Part shown: positions 23,921 to 35,715 of the stretch, one piece after another
How the letters are laid out: every line of letters starts with the position of its first letter
Position numbering within the stretch: the stretch's first letter is position 1
Assembly: GCF_022682495.2 (NCBI RefSeq)
Contig: NC_071398.1
Location: 89,443,398 to 89,507,397 of the forward strand
Direction: 5' to 3'
DNA length: 64,000 bases
Source: Desmodus rotundus
Taxonomy: Eukaryota > Chordata > Mammalia > Chiroptera > Phyllostomidae
Translations under genes and position numbers: made by a program
Notes under the pieces: generated by a model
The model's database searches: none
What the model was told of the DNA's origin: nothing
Seen by the model: only the letters and a program-made list of their open reading frames with translations

Positions 23921-24829
23921 CCTGAGGAATGGCTAACCAGATGTAGTAGTTAACTAGGCAACCAAAAGGGTACAAAGAGAACTCGGCAGCATCGCCAGGT
24001 AGCAACTGCCTCGCCCGCCTCTGTCACCAATTCATAGGAATTAACTACGACACCTGGGAACAGCTCTTCAGGTGAAATTTCCTCTGCTAAAATAACTGGT
24101 GTGGTTTTCCTCTTCTGACTGTACCCTGACTAATACAGAACCAAAGAAATCCTTTAGCACGAGGATGTCCAATTCAGATGTCTTCCCACAAAAACACTGG
24201 TGGATGAAAAAATATGTACAGACATAAATCCATCACAGAGTTGACCTCCAGACCATGCACTGAATTTGTAATGTTTCTGTAGGTAGCTCTATGCGGTATG
24301 CCTTCGCTCTCTAGATCATCAATTCGATACCATTGTTTCAGAGAACTTCCCACTAATTAATGTCGGTTACTTCCTGCAGGGCCTAAAACAAATCCTTTCA
24401 ACCAGTCCCACTCTGATCCCACCACGCTCTTACTTCTCATCCCAGTCCCCTTGTGACTGGACCCACCCTCCTGAGCATCATCTGATCATATTCTCTACTC
24501 CTTTGTCACTTGTATGTGTCTCTGCCCTTTCCTCCCCCAGCCTGGGAGCAGCATCCTTTCCTCTGCTTCTGTGGATCCCCCACGACACGGTAAATGTTAC
24601 ACAAATAAAAAAACGAAGGGATGAAGTGAATAATCAGACAAAAGGAAAATCCATTTGAGTGGGAGGCCTTGGGCACGTTAGCACTTGATAAATATTGCTG
24701 ATCACTCAGCAGTGCCATTTATGACCCTGCCTTCTCATGAGTGCTCCTTCTGTTTGGCTATTGTTATTTGGGCCTAGATCTCTTAGAGCAAACATTATTT
24801 TAAACTCTATGCATTAGTGACAGAGACGG

Positions 24830-24960
24830 TCATAGCAGGAAAGCATGAGTTCCGAGTCAAAAAACCTAGGTACAAATTTTGAGTCTGCCGCCCATGACCT
24901 TGGGTAAGTTACCTCACCTCTCACAGCTTCGATATTCTCATCTGTAATTTGAAGTTCTAG
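24830..24960 (+). repeat. MIR SINE
   Basis: GAGTTCCGAGTCAAAAAACC, CATGACCTTGGGTAAGTTAC, CTCACCTCTCACAGCTTCGA and TATTCTCATCTGTAATTTGA, in forward MIR order. Confidence 0.75.
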
Positions 24961-24967
24961 TCATCAC

Positions 24968-25200
24968 TGTAAACACTTATTAAGTGTGATATGCCAGATA
25001 TGCTCCAAGTGTTCTACACTGATGAACGAATTTAATCCTCACAACAACCCTATTACGTATTTACTATTATCACCCCCTTTTAGGGACAGGGAGAGCAGTC
25101 TCAGCTTGTCTAGGATCACCCAGCAAGGAATTCTTGGGGCCCAGGTGGAGAGCCAGGCAGTCTGGCTCCAGAGCCCAGCTTCCTAACCATCTGCTCGATT
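24968..25200 (-). repeat. MIR SINE, reverse orientation
   Basis: TTATTAAGTGTGATATGCCA, AATCCTCACAACAACCCTAT, a TTACTATTATCACCCCCTTT block, AGGATCACCCAGCAAGGAAT and GGCTCCAGAGCCCAGCTTCC form a nearly complete reversed MIR. It abuts a forward MIR, so the two oppose each other tail to tail. Confidence 0.75.
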
Positions 25201-25542
25201 GCCTTTTTTCCTCTCCCGATTCCCAGAAAGCTCACTCAATGAGCTAATATATGTTGAGGGTGTGGCCCATCTAGGCATAGTGTAAATGGAGCAAATCCGG
25301 CACCCAGGGGAGGAATTCTGAAAGAGCTGAGGCTCAGTAGCATGGGTTCAGATTAGATTTACCATTGAAATGCCCTGGCTGGCACAATGGTTATTTCTGT
25401 GATGAACAGTTTGGCAAAAGCCTCCGCCTCAAATAGTAGCAGAACACTTTCCTGCCTTCCTTTGAGGACAACTTGGTGAAAGGTATTTGGTTCTGTGATG
25501 TTTATTCTGTGCTCTGTTGCTAAGGAAAAGGTGATGTCATCA

Positions 25543-25580
25543 GATGAAAAGGCATGAGATGGAAAGGCGTGAGATGAAAA
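25543..25580. repeat. short tandem repeat, about 15-bp unit
   Basis: Units GATGAAAAGGCATGA, GATGGAAAGGCGTGA and a partial GATGAAAATGG follow directly on one another. Confidence 0.7.
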
Positions 25581-25759
25581 TGGAGCCACGTAGGAAGCCA
25601 CTAAGCCAGCCACGAACAAGCCCCCATGACTCATGTGCCTGGCTTTAGGTTTCTTCCCGTGCTGATTGCTTACCTGAGAATATATTTATTCATGTGCGTA
25701 TTGTCGGTGCCACCGAAATATGGGCCCCAAAGGTCTCAAACTTTACGTGTTCCATTCCC

Positions 25760-25825
25760 TTTGCCTAAAACAGTATCCTGTCCAGCTCAGAGAGGGCGCT
25801 TTGTAAGCACTTGCTGAATGAACGA
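25760..25825 (+). repeat. L2/MIR-type 3' tail
   Basis: CAGCTCAGAGAGGGCGCTTT then GTAAGCACTTGCTGAATGAA resembles the L2 3' tail. Short. Confidence 0.35.
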
Positions 25826-26292
25826 CAGACCATGTCTTTAGTACCAGTTTCCCCGTGGGCACAGAAGGATTCTTCTTGTGCTATTGCTCATACCCATTGC
25901 TGACATGAGTTGAGGATCTAATCCTAAAATGTGACTAAGCAGGACCAGATGGCAGTGCAGGGCCAGAGCCCGGATTTCCCTCAGGGCTGAGTGCAGGGTG
26001 CGGGGTCAGGCAGACGAGCCCGACCGGCACTCCCTGTGGTTCCATGTTCGAGGTCAGATCCAAATGGAACAGGGAGGGGGTTCTGCTGTTAGCACCTTCA
26101 GTGAGGTCCAGCTTGAGAAATTCCTTTCAGAATTTAGTATCAGAGAAAATGAACATTGTCTTTCTCAAAAAACAGTAAGGCCTAAGGAACTCTGTGCTAT
26201 TCTTTTCTGCTTTAGAACTAAACCTAAATACAGTATTGCTGTGCTCTGTAGCAGTAGCTGTGCTGGCCTAGGCTCCAGTTTTAGAGTCTTCC

Positions 26293-26335
26293 TTCCTCTC
26301 TCTCTCTCCCACTCTCACTCCCGCCCTCTTTCTCT
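26293..26335. repeat. CT-rich low-complexity tract
   Basis: A pyrimidine tract of CT and CCT units. Confidence 0.7.
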
Positions 26336-26979
26336 GGCTGATATATTTATTTCTGTTTTAATATTAAAAATGGAATACATCTTTTTGATATAGACATTAT
26401 ATTTGCTATGTTAATAGATTCATATCTGTTTCTTTAATTGCAGGCCATCTCAAATTTAGAAAGTAGAAGATAAATGTAAATATCCAAATAAAGAAAGAAT
26501 TCAGAGAAAACCAGGCACAGCAGGCCAGGCTGGCGGCCCTGGAAGAGCCCTCTCTTTCCTCGTCCCCCACACCGTGTTCTTTCTGCCCCTTCCTGCTCCC
26601 CTCTCTCCCCCCCAGGCATGTCCCTAGCTCTGGCTTGGCAAGGAATGTTCTCATTCATCTCCTTCCAGCTCTTTTTCTGTCACCTATACCAGCCACACAC
26701 ACCCAACAAATCCTTTTCCGTGCTCTTCATCGGGACTCCTGACTGCCCAGCAGGGAAAAATCCACTCAGTCTCCTACACTCTCCAGCCACATTCTGGGTC
26801 AGGTCCCCCTCCTAATTTACGTTCAGTCAATGTGATCCTGTTTATAAAAATGCACGGAATGCCTACCACATGTCTGGCCCTGGGTCCTGGCTTGTAGAGC
26901 AGTAAAGCTTGGCATCCTCTGTGAAGTCCCCTTGACACCCGCGAGTTAATCCCTTCTCCTTATACCCCTCCTTTTGTAC

Positions 26980-27165
26980 CCCACATATTCCTCCATGACC
27001 TTGCTCCAATCGACACTATGGGAGAGGGACTTGCTTAGCTATTGGTTTGTTTCCTCTGCTGGACTGAGTTCATGGAAGCAGGAGACATTGCTCATTCATC
27101 TCTGCGTCTTCAGGGGATAGAGGAGGCACACACAGTGGGTGCTGATATATTCATGTGTATGTGTC
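26980..27165 (+). repeat. L2-like 3' fragment
   Basis: TTTGTTTCCTCTGCTGGACT, then CATTGCTCATTCATCTCTGC and a GGCACACACAGTGGGTGCTG tail, resembles the L2 end in forward orientation. Confidence 0.35.
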
Positions 27166-27188
27166 CACAGTAAGTTCTTTATCCTCAC

Positions 27189-27385
27189 CTGAGGACATGT
27201 TTATTGATTTTAGAGAGAGAGGAAGGGAGGGAGAGAGAAAGGGGGACAAACATAGATGCAAGAGAAACATCGATGGGTTGCCTCTTGCCCGGGCCCCGAC
27301 TGGGGCTGCACCCACAGCCCAGGCATGTTCCTTGACTGGGAATGGAACCCACTCTGACCGCCTTCCTCTTGGCAGCTTGTCCATT
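27189..27385 (-). mobile_element. bat VES-type SINE, reverse orientation
   Basis: On the plus strand it starts with the reversed tail (TTTATTGATTTTAGAGAGAG and a purine tract) and GAGAAACATCGATGGGTTGC. It then has CCCCGACTGGGGCTGCACCC and GAATGGAACCCACTCTGACC, the reversed tRNA-related part carrying the B-box-like region. The head with the A box is missing or unrecognisable, and no clear target-site duplication was found. Diagnostic for bats. Confidence 0.8.
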
Positions 27386-28019
27386 GAACGTTGTTCCTAA
27401 TGTGCACTCTGCTTCCTTCCAGAAAGCACCCAGGAGCGTCTGCTCCTGCAGCAACAAGGCTGTCTGTGCCGTTCATCTGACAATTAACCAGGTGCTGTCT
27501 TGTGACAAACCTTCTGTTGCCTCAAGCTGTATACAAATCTCACACTGGTTTCAGCTTTTCGCAGGCCAAAAGCTGTTACGTAGTGTGGACGGAGAATGAC
27601 CGGGCCTTGGAAGCAGAATGCAAGAAGGGTCCCAAGTGCTGCAGGGCGCCAGCTTAAGGAGCTGAGAACAGGAGCCTTGTGGGAAGGTGACAAGAGCTAT
27701 GGGACCATGACCAGTCATCGGCATTGGGACAATGGGCTGGGGGGCTAGAAATGACTTGTTCTGCTCAACTTCACTACGTAGAGAGGTAGGAACCGTAGAG
27801 AGAATCTTAAACGACAGGGTGGGAGATCCCCTGAGGTGAAAGAAATCGGAGGCACACTGTTCCTCACCTCCGTTAAGAAGTAAAGAGCTTTAGTCAAAGG
27901 ATAACACTCGGGAGACAGCACCGCAGGCCAGGTAGAATGTGCTTTCCAGACAGTGAGTGGCCCGAGAGGAGGCGGCGCCTCTGTAGGACTGAAAACCACT
28001 GCACTGGAGGATGCGATAT

Positions 28020-28125
28020 TCCCAACTCTTGTCTTGCTTTCTGTTTTCTAGACTGTTCATCCTTGAGGAGCAGGGTTTATGTTCTGTCTCTTCTTGTAAC
28101 ACTGAGGTACCTAATAAGGACCTGC
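28020..28125 (+). repeat. L2-like 3' fragment
   Basis: TTTTCTAGACTGTTCATCCT, TGAGGAGCAGGGTTTATGTT and CTGTCTCTTCTTGTAACACT resemble the L2 end. Confidence 0.4.
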
Positions 28126-28404
28126 TGGGGTGACAATAGGCACAGCCCAGGCCCCCTACCTGACAGGGCGTGATGATGGAAAATGGGCAGCAAACCCTCC
28201 TAGTTGCGATAACGGTGGATAATCGCAGTGCCTGTGAGCCTGGTGGGTTCTGTGTCTCGACATCAACCTGAGACTTTAAGGGTGTACCCGGCGTAGCTGA
28301 ATATACTCATAAAAACATTATCACAGCCATCCTATTTGTGGAGTGTGATTTCTGTACAATGTCAATATCTTGTCAGAGATTGCATCCTGGAGAAGACGGG
28401 TATT

Positions 28405-28520
28405 ATCAGTCTCACTTTAATGAGGACTCAGAGACTCAGAGAGGTTAAGGAACTTGCCTAAGGCCACACAGTTAGTAAGGAGCAGGCAGCAATCCCAGCT
28501 CCTGAGTTCTACCCTTGACC
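28405..28520 (-). repeat. MIR SINE, reverse orientation
   Basis: ACTCAGAGAGGTTAAGGAAC, TTGCCTAAGGCCACACAGTT, AGTAAGGAGCAGGCAGCAAT. The MIR core is well preserved. Confidence 0.8.
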
Positions 28521-28681
28521 TTGGCTCAGTGTCCTCTCATGAACACTCCCAGAGGGGAGGAGGAGGAGCAGAGGTGGGATTTGTCTCATCATTCACCAGC
28601 ATTTTCTGGTGTGGACGTTGATCTCAGGCTGCTCTGCACATGCGTCCTTGCTCTCCAGGTAGTGCATCCCCTCTCTGCATG

Positions 28682-28698
28682 CCCCCCCCCCCGCCCCC
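28682..28698. repeat. poly(C) low-complexity tract
   Basis: Eleven C bases, one G, then five C bases. Confidence 0.85.
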
Positions 28699-29319
28699 GC
28701 ACTCCTGCTGGTCTCAAGGGCTACAGAAGAGAAGATGAGAGCTGCGCTCTGGCCAGAACCACCGGCAGGGCTGGATGGAGGTGGGCCAGGTGATGTAATG
28801 ATGCAGTCTCAGCGTCTGAGCCTAGAAACTGCCTCCTAAATCTTAACCGAGTCTCCTTTCAGCTCCTGACTTCGCTCCCTCCCGTGTGGCTGCCACAGCC
28901 ACACAAGGCCCCTGGCTTCGGGATGCTACATATGCTCCTCCTAATTGATATGTGACGCGTCGTCTCGCAGCAACGGCAGCAGCACTTTTGGGGCTGTATC
29001 TCTGTGGAGCGAAAGGCAGACGACAAGAGAGCTTTTGTCTTTCACATGCCACCTAGACTGTGATATGCCCCATGGACAAGCCAGGCGTCAGTGGGTCTCT
29101 TCCTTCGGTGAGAGATGTGACATGTGCCAGGAAAATGAGCTGGCTCCCTCTTCGTGTCGAAAGCTTGCTTTTTGCCCAGTATCCGGGACAGCTACCAGGG
29201 GACTTGCTTTGCCTGACGGGTGCACAAAGGTGAGGCAGATCCCCCCACGCTGACCCCAAGGCATCAGTCCTCCTTCAGGGAGCTGCATATGAACGCTCGT
29301 GGTCTCCATGTGACACCGA

Positions 29320-29440
29320 ATTCCCCTGTGGCCTTAAGCAAGTTGCTAACCCCTCTCTATACCTCTGCTTCCTGGGTTATAAGACAACGGTTTTGGAGTT
29401 TGTGGCTAGTCCTGGGAGCAGTGAATAAATAATTGTGATA
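29320..29440 (+). repeat. MIR SINE
   Basis: CCTGTGGCCTTAAGCAAGTT, GCTAACCCCTCTCTATACCT and TGCTTCCTGGGTTATAAGAC, a forward MIR core. Confidence 0.65.
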
Positions 29441-30064
29441 TACACCAATGCATATTAAGCCAAGCTGACAATGATGATGGTTTTGCAAATATGAAAGTGC
29501 CTGAGGAAGAAAAGCTTGTCTGCTTCTGCTGAGTGATTTCCACAAGGCTGGGCTGGCGCCCAGATGATATTATGAAACTGTGATACAAAGAGACTGCTAT
29601 TTGCAGCCTATTCTCTGATTAGCTCATCCTGCTTGACTTACATTTAGACGGTTGTCTAAGGGGATGCCACCAATGTCTCACTCGTCACCACTGGGACAGG
29701 GGTATCTCTGTGTCAGGCTATGTCGGGAACCTGCAGTGTCAGTGTTGAGACAATACCAGTATGGCCCACCAGCTGGGAAGTCAGAGGAAGGGCCTCACCC
29801 CAGTGTGGGGTGTAGCGGATCCCACACAGACTGGGAACTCCCCGGTCCAAGGTTCTAGCGAGCCCCAGAGGCCGAAGGTCAGGTTCTGGCCCATTAAAGC
29901 GGAGCTATGTTCCTTGAGAAGAGACATGTTCAAAGCCTTTTGTGCCCGGTTTTCTGGAAGTTCAAGAAAGCCTATGGCTGCTCAATTTAAATTAAGCAAT
30001 TTTTTCCAAGGCTGAAGTTATTCACGTGTCCAATAATCTTTTATCGCATGCATCGCAAGCACTG

Positions 30065-30250
30065 GGAGCACATCTCTCCTCGGCCCTGGAGATGCTAAGG
30101 ATGAAAAAGACATGATGCCTGAATTCAAGGAGCTGGCAGTCCCATCAGGAGGCCTGAGCAGGGACAGACAAGCTTAGCGCAGAGTGGCACATGTGGTGGG
30201 ACGGAGCGGGGAGTTTCAACGCGGCAGGAGGAATGACTCCTGGTTAAAGA
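30065..30250 (-). repeat. L2 LINE 3' tail, reverse orientation
   Basis: CCCTGGAGATGCTAAGGATG, AAAAAGACATGATGCCTGAA, TTCAAGGAGCTGGCAGTCCC, then GACAGACAAGCTTAGC, match the reversed L2 tail. Confidence 0.55.
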
Positions 30251-30277
30251 AAACCGCTCAGCCACACATGGTTAACG

Positions 30278-30332
30278 TCTCTCTTTGTCTCTCTCTGTCT
30301 CTGTCTCTCTCTTTCTCTGTCTCTCTCAAGAG
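30278..30332. repeat. (CT)n / (CTCTGT)n microsatellite
   Basis: About 55 bases of CTCTGT and CTCT units. They encode an SVSVSL-type run in one frame, so the open frame there is low-complexity. Confidence 0.85.
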
Positions 30333-31355
30333 ACTGTAATCAATGGTGACAATGGAATAAATTGTGAGGATAAACTCACAATGATGTTTAAAGGAGGGGG
30401 AGGGAAATGCCTTAAGACCAGAGACTTAACACATCTGTGGAAGAAAGAGAGTGGTTGGAGGAGAGGTACTCGGGAACAGGGTGGAGGCAGCAGCTGCCCA
30501 GAGCACCAAAAGGTGGTGGAAAAGAGGGGCGGGTGGGGGAGGGTGCGGCCAAGAAGTGAGGCTCAGCAAAGCTTGGAAGTGAGAACGCAGGCCTGACAGA
30601 CTCCCCAGCGGGCGATAGGCAGCAGAAAGCAGGAGGATTTGTGGGAAGCTTTTACAAGAGAGGCGGTTTCTGAGACCACCTCACTTCCTTCCAGCGTGTT
30701 CCACAGCAGAGTGCTGGTCTCCAATGTAAATGGTGGGGTCCTTCGAGGCACTGAATGGTGTCAGAGAATGGGCCTGTACCTTCTGGCATTTAGAAGCCCT
30801 TCTGAAAAAGCCAATCTTCCACCCTATCGCCCTAATGTGGTAGCAGTGTGTGCGGAGGGGGTGCATTTCGGGTCATCCAGGAGGTGACCACATGGGGAAG
30901 GTGCCACTGGGGTGTGGAGGGTAGAGGCCAGGGACGCTGCTATACATCTTACAATGTGTCAGAGAGATCCACATAACAGAGTTCTCTGGCCCCAAATGCC
31001 AACAGAGCTGAGTTTGAGAGACCCAGCTGTAAGCAAGCCCTCCAGGCTATAAAACCATTCCCACAAGCCCCACACAATGCTCCACAATCATTTCAGTCAC
31101 CAAGTCACCAAGAATCTACTCGACCAAGCGCCTGGCCAGGCTGTGGGAAATGCTTTGCTGAAGATCTGTGAGACAGTCGCTAGGAGCACGGGAAGACGGG
31201 GTGGCTCATGTCACCTGAGAAATTCTGAAACTGCATAACCAGATTTTTTAAAAAGGAGGAAAAAAAGGCATGAGAATTAGGATGGAGCAAAGAAGATGGC
31301 CCCTGTTATAGGCTACGTGCTGGTGACAAGAGGTTGACCACAGTAGACTCAGTGG

Positions 31356-31368
31356 CCAGCAGAGGGCA
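31356..31368 (+). promoter_or_regulatory. CTCF-like core motif
   Basis: CCAGCAGAGGGCA, preceded by TGG, matches the CTCF core consensus CCASYAGRKGGCR at every position. The downstream flank is weaker. Binding is not shown by sequence alone. Confidence 0.45.
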
Positions 31369-31460
31369 TCTGGGGCCCCAGTGCCAGAGTCTAGGAATTT
31401 CTGCCCTCCAAGGAGGCAATTCCAATGGTGAGCACTCAATATCAGGTGTGGGGAGTTCAG

Positions 31461-31486
31461 CCGGATTTAAAGGCCGGATTTAAAGG
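31461..31486. repeat. 13-bp tandem duplication
   Basis: CCGGATTTAAAGG occurs twice without a gap. Confidence 0.8.
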
Positions 31487-31666
31487 GGGCATTTGCTCAC
31501 TGAGTCCAGGACAACGCAGATTCCATGTGGTTGGGAGGTGAGACGGTGGAAGACCTGGGAACCAGGGATGATCTGCCAGGGCCAGCATGGGGCTTGGGGT
31601 GGGGGAGCCCTACCCACTGCCAGGAGCTGGGTCACCACAGGGCGAGGGGGCACAGCCTCTGAAATG

Positions 31667-31681
31667 CCATCAGGTGGCGCC
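31667..31681 (+). promoter_or_regulatory. second CTCF-like core motif
   Basis: CCATCAGGTGGCGCC matches the CTCF core with one mismatch (T at the S position). It has the same orientation as the motif at 31356, about 310 bases away. Confidence 0.35.
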
Positions 31682-32499
31682 GGGATGCTGGCAGTGTTCA
31701 CCTCCTCCTCTAACCACTTCTACCACGCTTGCTAGGGGTCCCGTTGTGCGGCATCGGCTAAAAGACCTGACCTGCAGGCAGGCGGTGATGTGTGTGCATC
31801 TGGAGGAGGTGGATGCAGAGCCGGTGGGAGAGTGGATACCTGGCTTTGGGCAGAAGCAGGCTGTTCTGTGCGCGGGTTCCTGCCAGCCAGCCCGCCCCAG
31901 GAGGGGCCGGCAGACCCAGCGTCGGCACACCAGTGTGTCTGACTGCACAAACCTCCTTCCCAAGTCACTCTATAGGTGGTTTTTGCTTTGTAGAAATACA
32001 GTAACAAACAAAAGTGAAGATACCTCCAGGGGAGTTTTCAGGAAGGGCCTGGAAGCATTCTGGGACAACAAAGGTGATGTTTTGACCGTCAACAAACAGA
32101 CAGGACCACCTGCCAATATTCATTTTTATCGTCACTGATGAGAGCTACTTACTCATTCTCCAAGTTTATTTCATGGACGTATAAAATAGAACCAAGTCTG
32201 GACATCTCAGAAGCTGTGCTTTTTTACAGGAATCTAGCCAAGTGGGTGAGGCGGAGAAGGTTGTTGCTGGGGATTTGGGCCGGAGCTGGTGTACCCCCTG
32301 CCATGCCTGTGGGGTACAAAATGCTGGCTTTTCCTGCAAACGCAGTGAAACTGGTACACAGCGTTCAAGTGCGCCACGTTCCCATTTATTTGCTGTTTTA
32401 AAAACACGTTTTGCCTGACGGATCAGAACCAGAAGTAAATAACCCTCCCATGCCAAGAGTGGGGAAGGCAACCACATGTTATTTAAGTGCTTTATTTGT

Positions 32500-32585
32500 C
32501 CTGGCATTTCAGCCTCAAAACAGCCATTTGAGTTAGCATTATTATGCTACTTCACAGATGAAGAAACCGAGGGTCTAGGATATCA
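32500..32585 (-). repeat. MIR SINE, reverse orientation
   Basis: CTCAAAACAGCCATTTGAGT, TAGCATTATTATGCTACTTC, ACAGATGAAGAAACCGAGGG. A reversed MIR 3' half. Confidence 0.65.
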
Positions 32586-32599
32586 GTGTAATAACCCAA

Positions 32600-32810
32600 C
32601 AAGTTTTGGTTAAGTGCCCTCTGTGCCAGGAACTGAGTTATATGCAGAGGTACATAGATGGACTGACAGCCCCTCCCTGTCTGTACGGACACAGATATGA
32701 CACTTACACACTAGAAATACTCTGATGGGAGCTCCTGGGACCTACCTGAAGGAGTCAGGGACAACGTCTTAGCGAGGTGATGCCAGGAATCGGGATTTTC
32801 AAGTCTTCCC
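32600..32810 (-). repeat. L2 LINE 3' tail, reverse orientation
   Basis: AAGTGCCCTCTGTGCCAGGA, ACTGAGTTATATGCAGAGGT and GACAGCCCCTCCCTGTCTGT, then GTCAGGGACAACGTCTTAGC and GAGGTGATGCC, in reversed L2 order. Confidence 0.55.
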
Positions 32811-35061
32811 GCCTACCTGACACTATATGCCTCTACTGTCGCAAAGCCTATCTCCTGTTGCCATGGAAACTCCCTGCAGGCTAACTAGAGTCCAGTTCAT
32901 ACATTTAAAATAGGTAGAGCTTGATATTCCCTGACACATGTCCAAGCCTACCTCCTGCTGGTAGAGTCCTGTGGCCCATCAAGAACCTTTGGGGAACCCT
33001 CCAGGTGGGACAAGACAGATAAAACAGCTGAGCAGCTGGGTGTCAGCGGGATTTCTTCTTATCCAGGGGCCACCTTCCCCTGAAGCACCACATGGGGCCA
33101 CCAAGCCACCTATCTCTTCCACATGCCCTGAACTGTTGCCACTCTGGGGGCCAAAGTGCCCGCTGCCCCTCCACTGCTGGTGGTTCTCAGACCATCCCTG
33201 AGCAGCCCACACCTTGTCTGCACCTCTGTTTCATTGCAGCCTGTCCCTAAAGGGCAGCCAAGGAAGAGACGCTGTCACCCGCAAACTGGGCCATCCCATG
33301 ATGGCAGGATCTCTGCCAAGATTTCTCCAGTGATCGGCAGTCACTTGCAAACATCAGAAGAAGCTGATCAGAAAAGTTGGGCTGCATGTGAGAAAGAGAG
33401 TTTTAGACCCAGGTGTTCCATGGTGGCGACTGCCACCGTCCCAAAGCCAGCGCCCCCCTGTGTCATAGCCAGACAATATGTGTCATGTCAGCTCAGATCA
33501 GAGCTTGCTTCTCACTCCACTGGATTACTCTGAATATCATGGTCATTCATAATAGATGCTCTAACTTCTTTTAAAGACTCAAGTGAAACATCCTTGGTGA
33601 AGAAGTCAGAGCAGGGGCGGCAGCGACGTGGGCAAGGTGGCTCAAGGACTCTGGACTCTACAGAGATAAGAAGAAGCCGAAAGCCCCTTGGCTTGTCTGG
33701 GGACCTTACAGGATGTTAATGTAATGGGTTTATAATAGGCTATATCATTCATTTTAATTAGGACCCCACAATTAAGGTGTAAAAGATCTATTAGGTCACC
33801 TGGCCTATCACCTTCCCTATCCCCTCGTCAGTGCAGAATTGTTCCCTGGGGTCTGCTTGCAAATGCAAGGTTCAGTCTCAAGTTAAATGAGTGCAGCTAT
33901 GAGGCTGACATCATCTCCCTTGGGAAACTTACACAGTCTAATGGATTTCACCATGGTGGTTTCTTTTTCCTAGAGATTCAGCCCAAATTTCTCTTTGCTT
34001 GAGTTTGTCACATTTTTCCACATTATATACCCTCAGATTCAGAAAAATCATGAAAATGGCAGAGAACAACCAGGTCTCTATTTCCTACTCTTTGACAATA
34101 ACGATGGGAATTTCAGCCAGACCACCTCCTCAGTTTCACTTTTACAGCTGACCTGGGACATCACTCCCCCCTTTCACTCATGCAAGATACTCTACTTTTC
34201 TCTTTTAAAAAAATGTGCGGACTCACCAGAATGAGGAAATTTTGCGTTCCCATGGTGGCGGCGTGTTTGACGTGATTCACGCCATCCTGTCTGGTCTGAC
34301 CCCCATATAAATGTGGACACATTTTCCCAGATTTGAGATACTCTTTGTATCTGTTGGACAGAGGAAATCACTTTGCTTTTTGGATGAGGGAACCTAAGGC
34401 TTTACCTTCATCAGCTCCATCACCCACCAATTAAGCTACTGGTCTGTATTACATTTCCTTGGATGACACCCAAGGAATCTTAGAACTTCCAGCTGGCTAG
34501 CTGAATAAAGAGCGTTGGCTCTCACGTGTCCTGCAGTTCACATATGTGCACATACATGTACAGAGAGAGGCAGCAGCATCAGGGGAGGGAAACAGAAGAG
34601 AAACTCAGCAGGGCTGCGAAACAAACACACCCCACGTTCACAATCCCCTACTTAGAAAGCAGAATGGAGTCCCATGCGTGGTGGGACTGGGGCTCATTTG
34701 CCCTCCTTCATTAAGGAGGAAGGTCTCCCTGGAGATTTCACTTCCTTTGGTTTGGTTTGGGTTATTAGTATTATTATGATACTATGAGAAAGAGAGCAAT
34801 GCCCTGCCCTGAGAGAGGGTCGTTCTTCTGAGCTCCACACGAGGCTGGAAAGACACTAATGAATTCAGAGCACAGCTGAGACTGAATCCTTGCTGTCCTG
34901 CAAGCAATGGTCCCTAAATGCAATGCCCCTGAATTATTACACTAGGTGGCAACTCAGGATGAGGGAGATGGATGGGAAGGAAATGACTCTCCAAGTGTGA
35001 TTTAATGATAGAAAGGGCATAGTGAACATGTGACCGGGCATCTATCTCCAATGACAGGCCC

Positions 35062-35152
35062 ATTTATTCTTTCATTCTTCCCACCTCCATTTATTACATG
35101 CTCTTCCGGAGCCAGGCTCTGTGCTACATACAGGGATAGTTGTCCTGGGCTG
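35062..35152 (-). repeat. L2/MIR-type tail, reverse orientation
   Basis: CCATTTATTACATGCTCTTC then GGAGCCAGGCTCTGTGCTAC resembles the reversed L2 tail. It ends a few bases before the mariner copy. Confidence 0.45.
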
Positions 35153-35175
35153 TTGGGAGGAGGTGGGAGGTCATA

Positions 35176-35715
35176 TTGGGTTGGCCAAAAAGTCTGTATG
35201 GTTTTTTCCATAAAATAAAAGACACATTTTTTATTTTTACCAATAACTGTATTGATTTGGATATTTTAAGTATGTCGGCTATTTCCTGCATGATATAACG
35301 TTGATTGTTCTCAGTGAAAGTCTCGAGTTGATCACTATTAACTTCAACTGGTCTACCTGACCATCCAGCGAGAAATCTCCAGCACGAAACTTCACAAACC
35401 ACTTTTGACACATTCGATCAGTCACAGCACTTCTCCATACACTGCACAAATCTTTTTTGTGTTTCAGTTATGTGTTTACCTCTCTTGAAATAATAGAGCA
35501 TAATATACCAAAAATGCTTATTTTCTTCCATCTTCAATATTAAAATGGCTACACAAAAATTCACCAATTTTGTAAGTTTTTTTTAAAATGCATGCTGATA
35601 TGACGGCTGTCACAATACAGTCTAACAAAATTGTTTTGAATGAGGTTAAAGACAACCAAGCACTTCTAGAGCCATCTTACAGAAAAAAACAAACAAATTT
35701 TTTTGGCCAACCCAA
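35176..35715 (-). mobile_element. internally deleted mariner (Tc1/mariner DNA transposon)
   Basis: Both ends carry the inverted repeat TTGGGTTGGCCAAAAA (left, with its reverse complement at the right), and TA dinucleotides at 35174-35175 and 35716-35717 fit the TA target duplication. On the minus strand a remnant of the transposase starts at an ATG at 35531-35529 (MEENKHFWYIM). After a frame break near 35410 it runs through the second helix-turn-helix of the DNA-binding domain (GRPVEVNSDQLE, EIADILKISKSI, about 35370-35250). It then jumps straight to the terminal sequence. The whole catalytic DDD domain is missing. A full mariner is about 1.3 kb; this copy is 540 bp. It cannot move by itself. 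Confidence 0.9.

Larger units (their letters stand above)
25200..26975. other. mostly unassigned DNA
   Basis: Apart from the small tandem repeat, an L2-like tail and the CT tract, nothing was recognised. An AT-rich patch lies at 26340-26500. Confidence 0.5.
28700..31350. other. mostly unassigned DNA between small repeats
   Basis: It contains a MIR (29320), an L2 tail (30065) and the CT microsatellite (30278). Gene-free as far as I can see. Some L2-like text may continue at 30560-30660. Confidence 0.45.
31690..35055. other. mostly unassigned DNA
   Basis: MIR and L2 relics at 32500-32810 only. A 183-codon open frame (31587-32138) lies in GC-rich DNA and has no domain. 33730-34480 has no recognisable element. 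Confidence 0.45.

Noticed and set aside
30278..30332. regular CT-rich array that might suggest a CRISPR-like array
   Set aside because: Simple microsatellite; no repeat-spacer structure, and the genome is mammalian.
31587..32138. 183-codon open frame, the longest in the window
   Set aside because: It lies in GC-rich DNA where stops are scarce, overlaps another frame of similar length on the opposite strand, and shows no domain.
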